Origin: a virus
IMG/VR virus record: IMGVR_UViG_3300049460_000123
Coordinates: 29,509-93,508 of that record
DNA length: 64,000 nt
Reading direction: 5' to 3' (one strand)
This document shows, piece after piece, positions 32,705 through 41,017 of the stretch. The position numbers and the translations under genes are program-made. Below the pieces are notes generated by a model, which ran no database searches, had not been told where the DNA came from, and worked only from the letters and a program-made list of their open reading frames with translations. Every line of letters starts with the position of its first letter. Position 1 is the stretch's first letter.

Positions 32705-32712
32705 GTCACGAC
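32705..32712 (-). promoter_or_regulatory. GTCGTGAC late-start motif
   Basis: Exact 8-mer, 14 nt before the MuF ATG at 32690. It is back to back with a plus-strand early promoter. Confidence 0.65.
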
Positions 32713-32730
32713 AAAATCACGCACAGACTT

Positions 32731-32748
32731 ACTCATTTTTGATACACT
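32731..32748 (+). promoter_or_regulatory. Early promoter with operator-like box
   Basis: ACTCATTTTTGA followed by -10 TACACT (32743-32748). No clear -35. The box matches ACTCA-TTTT-TGAGT seen at other early promoters. It would serve the plus-strand gene at 32783. Confidence 0.5.
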
Positions 32749-32782
32749 CCGCTTTCTCGAAATTTCTCAAATACCGACGGTC

Positions 32783-33238
32783 ATGCAGAAAACGCCAGTG
32801 CCCCGCGCGAAGAAAGTCACGAACGCCATGCAGCTAGCCGGAGCCCGTCCGGCATTGCGCGCGATCGAATCAATCATGGCGACATGGAATAGCCCGAGCG
32901 GCCCGGAGGCGGATCCGCAGGACATCGTCGGTCTGCAAGGGTTCTTTCTCGGATATGATCGAGTGTGCAAAAACTCCGGCGTGCCGTTTGACGCGTCGAT
33001 CGCCGACGAGATCCTCGATCGGATGCACCATGACAAGCCCGTATCGCGCGCCGACATTCACACGCTGCACGTCGAGGCGCACAAGCTACTGCGCGCCGCT
33101 CGATCGGTACGCAGCATCGACATCTGGCTTGAAAGCCTGCAGGACATGGAGATCTACTGTCACGTGCACGGCTGGCAATGGAAGGGAATCGGGAGAGCTC
33201 CGGCAGGTTTCTCCGCCGGAGTGCAGATCGCCGCGTAG
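32783..33238 (+). CDS. Unknown protein with its own early promoter
   Basis: 151 aa, mostly helical, basic N-terminus (PVPRAKKVTNAMQLA), with an H-x-H near HDKPVSRADIHTLHVEAHKLL. It is isolated on the plus strand between minus-strand head genes and has a repressor-operator-type promoter, so it is probably expressed early or in the dormant state, unlike its neighbours. No DNA-binding fold is obvious. Function unknown. Confidence 0.6.
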   Translation: MQKTPVPRAKKVTNAMQLAGARPALRAIESIMATWNSPSGPEADPQDIVGLQGFFLGYDRVCKNSGVPFDASIADEILDRMHHDKPVSRADIHTLHVEAHKLLRAARSVRSIDIWLESLQDMEIYCHVHGWQWKGIGRAPAGFSAGVQIAA

Positions 33239-33356
33239 CGTGCGGATACGGTCAGATCATCGCGGGAGATACGCTCACTCTGACTGCGGGTCGTTTTAGG
33301 CCGACGGTCCCGCGCACGGCGTCGCCCTCTCGCCAAGGAACACTTTCAGTATGCAA

Positions 33357-33941
33357 TCACGACTCGTCTTTATGGCCGCCCTTTTCGTGCTTCGTGATCT
33401 CCGCCCAGTGAATTTGATGCACCCGCCCGCATGAGTCTTTCACGTGCGCGCCGGTTTTCCCCGTCTCGCCGACCACCTCGCCGGATCCAGTAAAGTCGCC
33501 CGCCTCAAAGTGCAGGCGATCGCCGGCCGCGACGTTGTGCGATCCGAATTCGCCCTTGGGTTCCTCCGGCTCGTCGCCCTTGGCCGCTTTGGCAAATAGC
33601 ACGAGGCGATTGCCGCCGAACGCCTTTACGATCATCTTGTCCTCGCGCGCGTCCGGCGCCACAGTGATATAGCGCCGCATGCCGGCCGCGTCCTCGACGA
33701 TCATCCCGTCTTCGCCCTGGTCGATCACGTTGTAATGCTGCGTCGCGCGCTTCTTGGCGCCCAGCACGTGTTTCCAGCCGACCTTATGCCGCTCGCCGTC
33801 ACAATCCACCGTCGCACCGTGCTCGCCGTGCGCGACCACGCGGCCCGCGCGCGGCCCCTTCGCATGGTTGATGTAGACCTCGTCGCCAACGTCCACGCCC
33901 GGGTTCGTTACCGGCTTGTCCTTCTGCTTCGGTTCCATCAT
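33357..33941 (-). CDS. Portal-linked protein with SH3/KOW-like repeats
   Basis: 194 aa. At least two similar beta segments (VDVGDEVYINHAKGPRAGRVVAHGEHGATV and VAAGDRLHFEAGDFTGSGEVVGETG) look like KOW/SH3-type barrels. The ATG overlaps the portal stop by 4 nt, so the two are co-translated. Possible head-tail adaptor or DNA-contacting head protein. A GTCGTGAT variant of the late motif forms its stop codon (33356-33363). Confidence 0.55.
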   Translation of the reverse strand: MMEPKQKDKPVTNPGVDVGDEVYINHAKGPRAGRVVAHGEHGATVDCDGERHKVGWKHVLGAKKRATQHYNVIDQGEDGMIVEDAAGMRRYITVAPDAREDKMIVKAFGGNRLVLFAKAAKGDEPEEPKGEFGSHNVAAGDRLHFEAGDFTGSGEVVGETGKTGAHVKDSCGRVHQIHWAEITKHEKGGHKDES

Positions 33942-35707
33942 GGCTCGATCGTGAAGATTGGAAGGCCGAACGACTTGGTGATCTGGTCCGCGTCGTCACC
34001 CTCAGCGCCGCCGCCGACCGCGTCCGGATCCGCCGCTGCATCGCCCGGCTTGCCGAAGTCGCCGCCCGCGTCGTTCTGTGCGTCCGGCTTGCCGAACGGC
34101 GCCGGCTTGCCGTCCTCGCCATCCTTCGGCGCCGCGCCCGGTTGCTCCTGGCCGGGTTGCCCGAAGTCCCCGTCAGGCTGTTGCTGCTGCTGGTTCTCCG
34201 CTTGCCACACCGGCAGGAGCGAAGGATTCAGCGGCGCCGCGCCGATGCCGCCCGGCACCTTCGGCAGATCGTCCTCCGCGCGCATCTCGTCCCACGTCAG
34301 GATCAGCTTTTTGCGCTCGAACGCAATCTGCGGATCCTCCTCGTCGAGCCCGGTCCAGCGGAAAACGTACTTGTCGCCGAACTCCTGCACGATAAAGTCC
34401 GTGAACAGGTTTTCGAAGTACGCCAGAAGCGGCCGCAGACCCTTGTCTTTCGAGTTGGCGAGCTTTTCCTCCGTGTCGTTGCCGGCGAGCGACGACGACG
34501 TGCCCGAGCTGAACGACTCGAAATTGATCTCGTCCGGCCCGATGCCGTAGATCGCGCAGATGATCGAGGTGAGGAACGACATCCACTTGGCGAACATCAT
34601 CTCGTTCACCTCGACGCCGAAGTTTTCGAACGCCGCGCGCGACTCCTGATCCTTGGACACCATGACCGGCAGCGACCACTGATTGTTCACTCCCTTGACC
34701 ATCGCATTCCACATGCGTTTGAACGCGGCGACGTCCGCCTCGTTGAAATTGCCGGTCAGGTGCAGCAAGCCTTTCGGGATCTGATTCGAGTCGAAATACT
34801 TGGTGTTGTAGGTGAACGCGTTCAGGAACCCGGTCACGACGCGCACGAGGAGCTCCGTCTCAGACAGGCCATAGCCGCCGATCATCACGTCCGTGCGCGG
34901 GTTGCGCGGCACGTAGATCAGATCGTCATAGGTGTAGAGCGATCGGATATTGCCCTGCACCACCTGCAGCGCAAAAATCTCGTCATCACCCTGATAGCCC
35001 TGCTCCGTGCACAGGCGCAGCGTCGCGCCATCGACCGCGTACAGACCGTCGAGGCCCAGCGACTTATCGCGCTTCCATTCCGTTTCGATGCCTGCGGAGT
35101 CGAGCGTCAGACTGTCGCGCACCAGTTTCGCCATGAACGACGACAGATCGTCACGCTTCAGGCGCAGGCGTGTGCGCGGACGCGACTCCCAACCGGAATT
35201 GAGGAAGAAGTTTTCGAGCAGCGCGATCGATTTTTTGTCGTCCGTGCCGATATGCCCATCGGTATCCTTCAGCGTGATCTTGAATCCCGGCCCCTTTCCG
35301 CCAGTCTGAACCCGGCAGAAGCGCTGCACCTGGCGGATCCGCGTCATGATCACCGCGTTGAGGATCGGCGTGTTGTCGACCATGCTGCGCATCGAGTCGA
35401 AACTGAACGTGCTCTGCTTCTCGTACCAGTCGCCCATCACGCTAACCTGCATGTCATCGAGGAACACCGACTGCATGCCTGGCTGCTTCTTTTGCGCCGC
35501 CAGCGAAGGGTATGGAATCCGACCGGACGCGCTAAGCGCCTTGTTCATCTCCGACGATTCGTATTGCTCCTGCACGAACTTAATCAGCGGGATCATCTGT
35601 TCCGGCGTGGCCGAGGCGAGCGAATTCTGCTGCAGCTCAGCCTGTGCGGCCGCGCGCTCATCCGCAGGAGCGGATCCGGAGAAAGCAATGTGGGCGAGAT
35701 TGTTCAT
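33938..35707 (-). CDS. Portal protein
   Basis: 589 aa. Clear portal features: NTPILNAVIMTRIRQVQRFC near residue 110-130, GGYGLSETELLVRVVTGFLNAFTYN near 280-305, and the QIPKGLLHL region, with an extended helical wing. Residues about 500-575 are a disordered tail rich in Gln, Pro, Gly and Asp with repeated DFG-x-PG units. It starts a late transcript (GTCGTGAC 14 nt upstream, no Shine-Dalgarno sequence). Confidence 0.9.
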   Translation of the reverse strand: MNNLAHIAFSGSAPADERAAAQAELQQNSLASATPEQMIPLIKFVQEQYESSEMNKALSASGRIPYPSLAAQKKQPGMQSVFLDDMQVSVMGDWYEKQSTFSFDSMRSMVDNTPILNAVIMTRIRQVQRFCRVQTGGKGPGFKITLKDTDGHIGTDDKKSIALLENFFLNSGWESRPRTRLRLKRDDLSSFMAKLVRDSLTLDSAGIETEWKRDKSLGLDGLYAVDGATLRLCTEQGYQGDDEIFALQVVQGNIRSLYTYDDLIYVPRNPRTDVMIGGYGLSETELLVRVVTGFLNAFTYNTKYFDSNQIPKGLLHLTGNFNEADVAAFKRMWNAMVKGVNNQWSLPVMVSKDQESRAAFENFGVEVNEMMFAKWMSFLTSIICAIYGIGPDEINFESFSSGTSSSLAGNDTEEKLANSKDKGLRPLLAYFENLFTDFIVQEFGDKYVFRWTGLDEEDPQIAFERKKLILTWDEMRAEDDLPKVPGGIGAAPLNPSLLPVWQAENQQQQQPDGDFGQPGQEQPGAAPKDGEDGKPAPFGKPDAQNDAGGDFGKPGDAAADPDAVGGGAEGDDADQITKSFGLPIFTIEP

Positions 35708-35721
35708 GAAGAAAGCGTAAC

Positions 35722-35729
35722 GTCACGAC
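35722..35729 (-). promoter_or_regulatory. GTCGTGAC late-start motif
   Basis: Exact 8-mer, 14 nt before the portal ATG at 35707. Confidence 0.65.
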
Positions 35730-35765
35730 TCCCGCACACTTGCTCAATTTCGATCATCGAGACTA

Positions 35766-35794
35766 TTGCTCTTTTTTGATTAAGTTGCTACAGT
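35766..35794 (+). promoter_or_regulatory. Main early plus-strand promoter
   Basis: TTGCTC-N17-TACAGT, with TTTTTTGA in the spacer as in the other early promoters. It is back to back with the portal late motif and probably drives the operon that begins near 36161, giving a leader of about 360 nt. Confidence 0.6.
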
Positions 35795-35942
35795 CTGTCC
35801 GTCCACAAAGACAACTGTTCAGCAGTGCATTGCGCAAAACACCCGCGCACGACTTGAGTGTCCGATAAATCTCACTGGTATCCCGCGCCAGCGTTTGAAG
35901 CGGGACGAATCGCATCAGTACTCCTAACACTTTGCGAGGACC

Positions 35943-36077
35943 ATGCCACTTATTTTGTATCTGTTATCGCTGATCTGGATCCCAGCGATGCAGCTTGAGA
36001 GGCCGAGACCCGTTGCGATGACGAAGCACGGCAGGCCATTAGATCGTAATCCGGCAATCCCTATGGAATATGGCTAG
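35943..36077 (+). CDS. Possible 44-aa leader ORF with hydrophobic N-terminus
   Basis: MPLILYLLSLIWIP opens a 44-aa frame with GAGGA 2 nt before the ATG, a tight spacing. The first 14 residues could span or enter the membrane; the rest is basic. It is the only candidate gene in the 450-nt gap between the portal and the first early gene. Apart from it and the promoter, the gap shows only a GC-rich inverted repeat near 36115-36140. Low confidence that it is translated. Confidence 0.3.
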   Translation: MPLILYLLSLIWIPAMQLERPRPVAMTKHGRPLDRNPAIPMEYG

Positions 36078-36160
36078 TGCAGCGGAGCTCAGTCGAAGGA
36101 TCCAGATATTCCGAAGCGCCCGCGCCCTAACCCGGCGCGGTTTTCCAACAGAAGGATTTG

Positions 36161-36352
36161 ATGTCCGAGCAGCTCCCGCACCGCCCGAGGATCGAGGTTG
36201 ATCTGGCCGAGTCGGTTATCAGAATTTTTGATCTGGCAGCCGCCAGGGGTTACGACGTCGTCGGCGCGATCGTCGAAAAACTTGCGTTCACGCCGAACCC
36301 ACAGATTGCAAACCTAGCCGCCAATTTGGCGCACCGGAGAAAACCATGCTGA
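36161..36352 (+). CDS. Small early protein, unknown
   Basis: 63 aa from the ATG at 36161, with AAGGA 4 nt upstream; acidic helix (VDLAESVIRIFDLAAARGYDVVGAIVEKLA). First solid gene of the early operon and overlaps the next gene by 7 nt. No family recognised. Confidence 0.65.
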   Translation: MSEQLPHRPRIEVDLAESVIRIFDLAAARGYDVVGAIVEKLAFTPNPQIANLAANLAHRRKPC

Positions 36353-36633
36353 ATAGCACCATCAAAGCACAGAATTCCACACTGAGCGAGCTCCCGCTGC
36401 CGGCGGCAGTTACGGATCTGTTCAGCGTCCTTGTCGAAATCGAATCGAATCAGACCGTGCTGGCCGGCCGTCTCTATCCGATCCTCGAGCCCGTCGAAGT
36501 TGACGCTACTGAAAAGGCAGATGGAGCCCGCGCTCCGGATTCGCGACTCGTCGACACACTGCGCACCATCGAGTACCGATTGCGTGCCGTTCGACGTCAC
36601 CAGGCCGATCTGATCGACCGACTCCACGTTTAA
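36346..36633 (+). CDS. Small helical early protein, unknown
   Basis: 95 aa, predicted helical with a C-terminal basic coiled segment (LVDTLRTIEYRLRAVRRHQADLIDRL). Overlaps its upstream neighbour by 7 nt. No family recognised. Confidence 0.65.
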   Translation: MLNSTIKAQNSTLSELPLPAAVTDLFSVLVEIESNQTVLAGRLYPILEPVEVDATEKADGARAPDSRLVDTLRTIEYRLRAVRRHQADLIDRLHV

Positions 36634-36675
36634 CCGCGCACCACGCAAAACCCCATTCCGCACGAGAGAAAGACC

Positions 36676-36942
36676 ATGAACGCCAAGAAAGCCAAAGCCC
36701 TCCGCAAAGCCGTCCGCGTCGCATTCGAGAAGGATCCGACTGAAGTCGAGACCGACAAGCGTTTTCATCGCCGCAACTTTGCGAAGTTCGGCCCGCTCAC
36801 GTTCGAGGAGCGTCACCTGCACAAGCACTGCGGCCGCGCGATCTACCAGCGCCTCAAAAAGGCGATCCGCACCGGCGTGCTCGTGCGTGATGAGCTCGCA
36901 TTCCCGCGCGCCGTGCGCAGCGCTGAATTAGCCGTAGCGTAA
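36676..36942 (+). CDS. Small basic early protein, unknown
   Basis: 88 aa, strongly basic N-terminus (MNAKKAKALRKAVRVAFEK) and a H-x-H-x-H-C-G cluster (HLHKHCGRAIYQRLKK). Could bind nucleic acid; no family recognised. GAGAGAAAGACC precedes the ATG. Followed by a terminator. Confidence 0.65.
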   Translation: MNAKKAKALRKAVRVAFEKDPTEVETDKRFHRRNFAKFGPLTFEERHLHKHCGRAIYQRLKKAIRTGVLVRDELAFPRAVRSAELAVA

Positions 36943-36966
36943 GCAACACCGCCCCCGATCAGACAC

Positions 36967-36989
36967 ACCCGGCTCCGGCCGGGTTTTTT
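36967..36989 (+). terminator. Intrinsic terminator, early operon
   Basis: ACCCGGC-TCCG-GCCGGGT stem followed by TTTTTT, 25 nt after the previous stop. Confidence 0.85.
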
Positions 36990-37001
36990 ACGAGACCAAC
37001 A

Positions 37002-37610
37002 ATGTCAGCTCCCGAAAACACTCACCTTAGCCAGTCGGCGATCGTCGGCTCGCTGTCCAATCAGATCGTCGCGCTGCAGGACGAAAACAAACGCCTGCGC
37101 GCGGCACTCGCCGATTGCGGTACCGCCGTTGGTGGAATTGTCGCGCCGCAGTGCTCACTCGACTTCCTCGAGTGCGTCTCGCAGGAGGTGCGGCTCGTCA
37201 CCGAGCGCCTGCGCCGTGAGCGCGCCGATGCACTGCTTGCCACCGAACGTGCTCGCGAGGAACGCAACCGCGTTGGCCTCGACGTCCGCCGCGAGTGGGT
37301 TGGCAAGTGCATTGAAGCGATCAGGGAGCGCGACCACTGGAAATCGAACCACGACTCCCAGGTGTCGCGCGCCCGGCTCCTGATCGAGCGCGGCGACATC
37401 CCGATCGAGCGCGTGCGCGCATACGAGGAGATGGGGGCACTTCGCACGAATGCTCAGCGATTCGAATGGGCAAGCGCAAGTATAGAAAACGCCGATTCGT
37501 TTATGAACTTGATGATGCAACACGAACTGTGCAGCCGCGACGGCCTGCTGGCGGACATCGACGCCGCCCGCACGCCCAAAGAAAGCGACAATAACGCGTT
37601 GCGCGCTTAA
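37002..37610 (+). CDS. Coiled-coil protein, unknown
   Basis: 202 aa. Residues about 15-35 and 60-125 are charged coiled coil (LSNQIVALQDENKRLRAALAD; EVRLVTERLRRERADALLATERAREERNR). Lies between a terminator and the next early promoter, so it is read either by read-through or from an unseen promoter. Family unknown; similar coiled proteins occur among accessory genes of Burkholderia phages. Confidence 0.6.
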   Translation: MSAPENTHLSQSAIVGSLSNQIVALQDENKRLRAALADCGTAVGGIVAPQCSLDFLECVSQEVRLVTERLRRERADALLATERAREERNRVGLDVRREWVGKCIEAIRERDHWKSNHDSQVSRARLLIERGDIPIERVRAYEEMGALRTNAQRFEWASASIENADSFMNLMMQHELCSRDGLLADIDAARTPKESDNNALRA

Positions 37611-37627
37611 TCATTTTTGAGTAATAT
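37599..37627 (+). promoter_or_regulatory. Early promoter with palindromic operator
   Basis: TTGCGC-N17-TAATAT. The spacer holds AATCA-TTTT-TGAGT (37609-37622), nearly palindromic and overlapping the first base of the -10, as a repressor site would. Overlaps the end of the coiled-coil gene. Confidence 0.65.
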
Positions 37628-37680
37628 GCTCGAACAGGTTGGGCGCGCGGTGCGCCCGCTGCGACACGAGGGACCAGCAA

Positions 37681-37938
37681 GTGAGCATCAGCCAGGAATT
37701 TCAAACCGGCGACTTCGCATTGATCAAAAAGGATGGTGAGTCAGACCCATCGAAGTTGACCGAGTGCGTGATCATCAGCGGCCCGATCGGCCCGTCACGC
37801 TTCTACAAAGTCGGCATCGCCGGCGGCAAGACCGACCACTTCGCCGAGCGCGAGATCATTCACAAGCCGCAGCAGGCCGACCGCCTCACGCCGGTCAAGT
37901 GGAAGGATTGCGCATGGATCCCGGAGATCCTGCGGTGA
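37681..37938 (+). CDS. Small early protein, unknown
   Basis: 85 aa, GTG start at 37681 with GAGGGA 7 nt upstream. Beta-rich (FQTGDFALIKKDGESDPSKLTECVIISGP). First gene of the operon that runs to about 41364; overlaps the next gene by 4 nt (GTGA). Confidence 0.65.
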   Translation: MSISQEFQTGDFALIKKDGESDPSKLTECVIISGPIGPSRFYKVGIAGGKTDHFAEREIIHKPQQADRLTPVKWKDCAWIPEILR

Positions 37939-38297
37939 GCAACTCATTTACTCAATTGAGTGGCGCCGAGCTCGATGTCGCCGTTGCAATCGCGCTTGGC
38001 GCATCGAAGGACGAAACTGCGCACCGCAACATGATCACGTGCGGAATCCCCCTGCACTACCGCGCACCGATGTTCTGCACCGTCAATGCCGCCGGCATCG
38101 CGATCCGCTGGCGTCCGACGGTCGACTGGTCGCAGGGCGGCCAGATGCTCGCCAACCTGATTGAAAACGGGTTCATTTTGATGCAGCCGCCGGAAATGCC
38201 GGTTTCGATGATCAAAGGCGCGTGGCGCATCGAAGGCACAAACGTGCTTGAGGCAGTGTGCCGCGTCGTCGTCACGATGGCCGAGGTGAAGGCGTGA
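37935..38297 (+). CDS. Phage ABA-sandwich (DUF2591-like) protein
   Basis: 120 aa, GTG start overlapping the previous stop. The opening SGAELDVAVAIALG, the central tryptophan-containing stretch (RWRPTVDWSQGGQML) and the C-terminal AVCRVVVTM pattern are typical of the DUF2591/ABA-sandwich family found in many phage accessory regions; biochemical role unknown. A 12-bp perfect palindrome ACTCAATTGAGT lies in codons 5-9. Confidence 0.65.
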   Translation: MSNSFTQLSGAELDVAVAIALGASKDETAHRNMITCGIPLHYRAPMFCTVNAAGIAIRWRPTVDWSQGGQMLANLIENGFILMQPPEMPVSMIKGAWRIEGTNVLEAVCRVVVTMAEVKA

Positions 38298-38593
38298 AGA
38301 TCCTCGCCAGCATCGAAGTCGAGCGTATCCAGCGCAGCGCGAGCACATATACGTTTCGCGCGGAGGTGATGGAGGTAGAAGTGATCCGAGTCATGCGTAG
38401 GCGCGCCGACAGCTATCGAAACCGCTACTACTATGAGGCCGACGTGAAGCGACCCGCGCGTATGCACCCCGATGCGCGCAGCTACGGCCGCGACGAAAGC
38501 GTCGTGCGCGTCAACATCGTGCGGAAGGCGAATCCGACATGGAAACCGCCAGTCTTCCCGGAAGGCCGCAACGTGCTTGAGGTGCCGGCGTAA
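38294..38593 (+). CDS. Small early protein, unknown
   Basis: 99 aa, GTG start overlapping the previous stop (GTGA). Basic, beta-rich (ILASIEVERIQRSASTYTF; RRRADSYRNRYYYEADVK). No family recognised. Confidence 0.6.
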   Translation: MKILASIEVERIQRSASTYTFRAEVMEVEVIRVMRRRADSYRNRYYYEADVKRPARMHPDARSYGRDESVVRVNIVRKANPTWKPPVFPEGRNVLEVPA

Positions 38594-38814
38594 TGCAGAC
38601 CCGCACGCAATCCCTGCTCGAGACCGTGCTGAATACGGCAATCGGCTATCTGATCAGCCTGGCCACGCAGCTCGCCATATTCCCGCTGTTTGGGATTCAC
38701 GTCCCGTTCCATAGCAACCTGGCGATCGGCGCCGCGTTCACGGTCGTTTCGATCGTGCGCGGCTTCTACGTTCGCCGCTTCTTCAACTGGTTTCACACAG
38801 GTAGAACCCTATGA
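38593..38814 (+). CDS. Membrane protein, DUF7220-like
   Basis: 73 aa. Two hydrophobic segments (LNTAIGYLISLATQLAIFPLFGIHV and NLAIGAAFTVVSIVRGFYV) followed by RRFFN, the pattern of DUF7220 phage membrane proteins. Small inner-membrane protein; function unknown. Overlaps neighbours by 1 and 4 nt. Confidence 0.75.
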   Translation: MQTRTQSLLETVLNTAIGYLISLATQLAIFPLFGIHVPFHSNLAIGAAFTVVSIVRGFYVRRFFNWFHTGRTL

Positions 38815-39224
38815 CGACTATGACCGCCGAGCAGAAGCTCAAATGGATGATCTTGGTGCTGCACACCAAGTGGAACAAAACGACTCTGCCCGAAGTGACG
38901 GCCGACAACATAGACGATCTGTACGACGCGACCGACGGAGACGGCTATGAACTGCAGGACGCACGCAACGAAGTGCGATGCAGCGGCGCCGAAACCGGCC
39001 TACGCTCTCCCATCTCACGCAACTATGAGTCCGACGCAGTCGCCGCACAGGCGCCGGATGGTACGTGGGTAGGCTGGACCTACTGGTACGGCGGAGGCAA
39101 GCACAGCGAGCCGGAGGCGATCGACTGGATTGATGAAGCGTACGACGTGACGGTCACCGAGGAGCCGAAGACGATCATTCACCGCACGTTCACGAAGGTA
39201 GAGGTGACGAATGAAGCCGTTTAA
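38811..39224 (+). CDS. Early accessory protein, unknown
   Basis: 137 aa, acidic, with aromatic-rich centre (GTWVGWTYWYGGGKHSEPEAIDWIDEAYDV). Similar short proteins occur in phage accessory operons; no named domain recognised. Coupled to both neighbours by overlaps. Confidence 0.6.
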   Translation: MTTMTAEQKLKWMILVLHTKWNKTTLPEVTADNIDDLYDATDGDGYELQDARNEVRCSGAETGLRSPISRNYESDAVAAQAPDGTWVGWTYWYGGGKHSEPEAIDWIDEAYDVTVTEEPKTIIHRTFTKVEVTNEAV

Positions 39225-39579
39225 CCTCGAGGCAGCAAAGCGCGGCGAACCGATCATCACACGTAACGGCGGCATGGTCACAGAGTTTCACCACTTCAAG
39301 ACTGAAGGGTCGAAAAAGCCGTGCATCGCGATCATCGACGGAATGCCGCACTGGTTCGGAAAGGACGGCGTATGGATCGATGATGAGGATTCCGCAGAAG
39401 ATCTTTTCATGGCGCCCAAGAAGCGCACCGTCCATGTGCAGGTGTACGGTAAGGAAGGCGACTCGGACTTTCCAGGCCTGAAGGCGTACGCGTTCGAAAA
39501 CGCAGAGGACGCAAAGGAAAACATCAGGATGACAGGCTGGCCGGTGCTGGGTACGTTCGCCATCGAGATCGCCGAATAA
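39211..39579 (+). CDS. Early accessory protein, unknown
   Basis: 122 aa. Starts KPFNLEAAKRGEPIITRNGG, a common opening of small phage proteins of unknown role (repeat-type RNGG-xx-V-x-F). Acidic centre (DDEDSAEDLF). Overlaps the previous gene by 14 nt; followed by a 100-nt gap carrying a GGGCGC repeat. Confidence 0.6.
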   Translation: MKPFNLEAAKRGEPIITRNGGMVTEFHHFKTEGSKKPCIAIIDGMPHWFGKDGVWIDDEDSAEDLFMAPKKRTVHVQVYGKEGDSDFPGLKAYAFENAEDAKENIRMTGWPVLGTFAIEIAE

Positions 39580-39653
39580 CAGACTAACAATGTTTTGAGA
39601 ACACCGCCGCCCGGCCCGCCCGGCGCGGCATCTGAAACGGTCCTGCCACGCGC

Positions 39654-39671
39654 GGGCGCACATAGGGCGCA
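39654..39671 (+). repeat. GGGCGC-N5-GGGCGC dispersed repeat, copy 1
   Basis: GGGCGCACATAGGGCGCA, 8 nt upstream of the next gene start. Confidence 0.6.
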
Positions 39672-39679
39672 ATAGAGAC

Positions 39680-40105
39680 ATGCTGTTCGAGATCATCAAC
39701 CCAAGCGACAAATACACCATCGAGGCACCTGACCTCGAGATAGCCGCCCTCGCCGTTTGCGTACTGGGCGAAGGCAAGTATGCCCTGCAGGGAATCGACA
39801 ACACAAACGAGGTGCCTATTTTCCTGTTCGGCGGCCATGATGATTGGTTCAAGAAGAAATTTGGCCGATCGTTCGGCTACTCGCTCGAGCTCAGCGACAA
39901 GGCAAAGCTCGCGGACTGCCTGGATTCGACGCTGATCGGCGACGCCAATGACCGCAAGCAGTTCAACGCCGCGCGCACGGCCGTCTCGCCGGAAGTATTC
40001 GAGGGATGGCGCGCCGGATGGACTGGCGCACGCTGTAGCTCGCTTAACAACATCGGTCGCCGCGCCTACGCCTACGCCGAGGCACTTCGGGATCAACTCG
40101 CATGA
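39680..40105 (+). CDS. Early accessory protein, unknown
   Basis: 141 aa. N-terminal half resembles small phage proteins that begin MLFEIINPSD-x-Y; C-terminal part helical (FNAARTAVSPEVFEGWRAGWTGARCSSLNNIGRRAY). No domain named. Overlaps the next gene by 4 nt. Confidence 0.6.
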   Translation: MLFEIINPSDKYTIEAPDLEIAALAVCVLGEGKYALQGIDNTNEVPIFLFGGHDDWFKKKFGRSFGYSLELSDKAKLADCLDSTLIGDANDRKQFNAARTAVSPEVFEGWRAGWTGARCSSLNNIGRRAYAYAEALRDQLA

Positions 40106-40458
40106 GCAGATCCCTTTCCACCCAGGCACAACGCCAGCTTGGCAACTGGTTTCTGAACGGCGACACCGGCGTCTCGTCGGAGACGATGGCCGCGCTCGCA
40201 CTTGGCGCAACGAAGCGCGGCAACGGCCGCATGGATGCGCCGCACGATCCCGCCGACTTCGGCCGCTGCTACCGCCTGGTGAAAGCCGTTCCGGAGATCC
40301 GCGCACACTTCCCGCGCATCGGCCGCAAGTGCAAGACGTTCACCGGAATCCTGCACCACTGGGATGCGCTGGTGAAGATCTACGAGCGGGACAAGCCGAC
40401 AGGCGAGAGCCACGAGCTCTATCACCGCATCAAGGAACTGCGAGGCGATAAGGCATGA
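40102..40458 (+). CDS. Early accessory protein, unknown
   Basis: 118 aa, basic. NWFLNGDTGVSSETMAALALG and MDAPHDPADFGRCYRLVKAVPEIR are typical of a conserved family of small phage proteins in proteobacteria without assigned role. Coupled to neighbours by 4-nt overlaps. Confidence 0.65.
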   Translation: MSRSLSTQAQRQLGNWFLNGDTGVSSETMAALALGATKRGNGRMDAPHDPADFGRCYRLVKAVPEIRAHFPRIGRKCKTFTGILHHWDALVKIYERDKPTGESHELYHRIKELRGDKA

Positions 40459-40838
40459 AGACAGCAGAACTCGACGGCGTCCTGCTCGACTACTGGACGG
40501 CGCGCGCCGACGGTCGCACGGCCAAGATCGTACGGCCCGGCGAAAAGATCAATCGCATGATGGTCGACTGCGATACGTGCATCGCCCTCACACCGGGTTA
40601 TGCCAAATGGTGGCAACCGTTTCACGTGTACTGGGGCAGCGCCGGCCCGATCATCGAGCGCGAGAAAATCAGCATCGAGCGCATTGGCGACGACGCGACC
40701 GGCGATCGGACTGCATACGCATATACCATTGATGCGCCGCTTGACGGCCAACATGCAGACACTGCGCTGATCGCCGCGATGCGCGCATTCGTCAGCTCGA
40801 AATTCGGCGACGAAGTACCCGACGAGGTGCAATCGTGA
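40455..40838 (+). CDS. DUF2591-like (ABA-sandwich) protein
   Basis: 127 aa. TAELDGVLLDYWTARADG at the start and a C-terminal DTALIAAMRAFVSSKFGDEVPDE match the DUF2591 family, making it a second, diverged copy in this operon. Role unknown. Confidence 0.7.
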   Translation: MKTAELDGVLLDYWTARADGRTAKIVRPGEKINRMMVDCDTCIALTPGYAKWWQPFHVYWGSAGPIIEREKISIERIGDDATGDRTAYAYTIDAPLDGQHADTALIAAMRAFVSSKFGDEVPDEVQS

Positions 40839-41017
40839 GCACGACCGTTTCAAAAATCGAATGGACAGACGTCGCGCTCGACGACGTCCTGCACCACTTC
40901 GCGAAAGACTTCACGTTCAAGGACGGCGCTAAACTCGTCCGCCATGAGGCATTCGTCGACACCGTCAAAGGACGTGTCGTGTTCAAACTGACGTCGCAGC
41001 CGCCGGAGGGAACGTAA
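40835..41017 (+). CDS. Small early protein, unknown
   Basis: 60 aa, GTG start overlapping the previous stop. Contains IEWTDVALDDVLHHFAKDFTF; no family recognised. Confidence 0.6.
   Translation: MSTTVSKIEWTDVALDDVLHHFAKDFTFKDGAKLVRHEAFVDTVKGRVVFKLTSQPPEGT

Noticed and set aside
33351-33363. GTCGTGAT at the end of the gene at 33357
   Set aside because: Variant motif, but no minus-strand gene follows (the next gene is convergent on the plus strand); probably chance use of TCG TGA.
37950-37961. Palindrome ACTCAATTGAGT as an operator
   Set aside because: It has a 2-nt centre instead of 4 and lies inside codons 5-9 of a gene; may be coincidental, although a weak internal site cannot be excluded.
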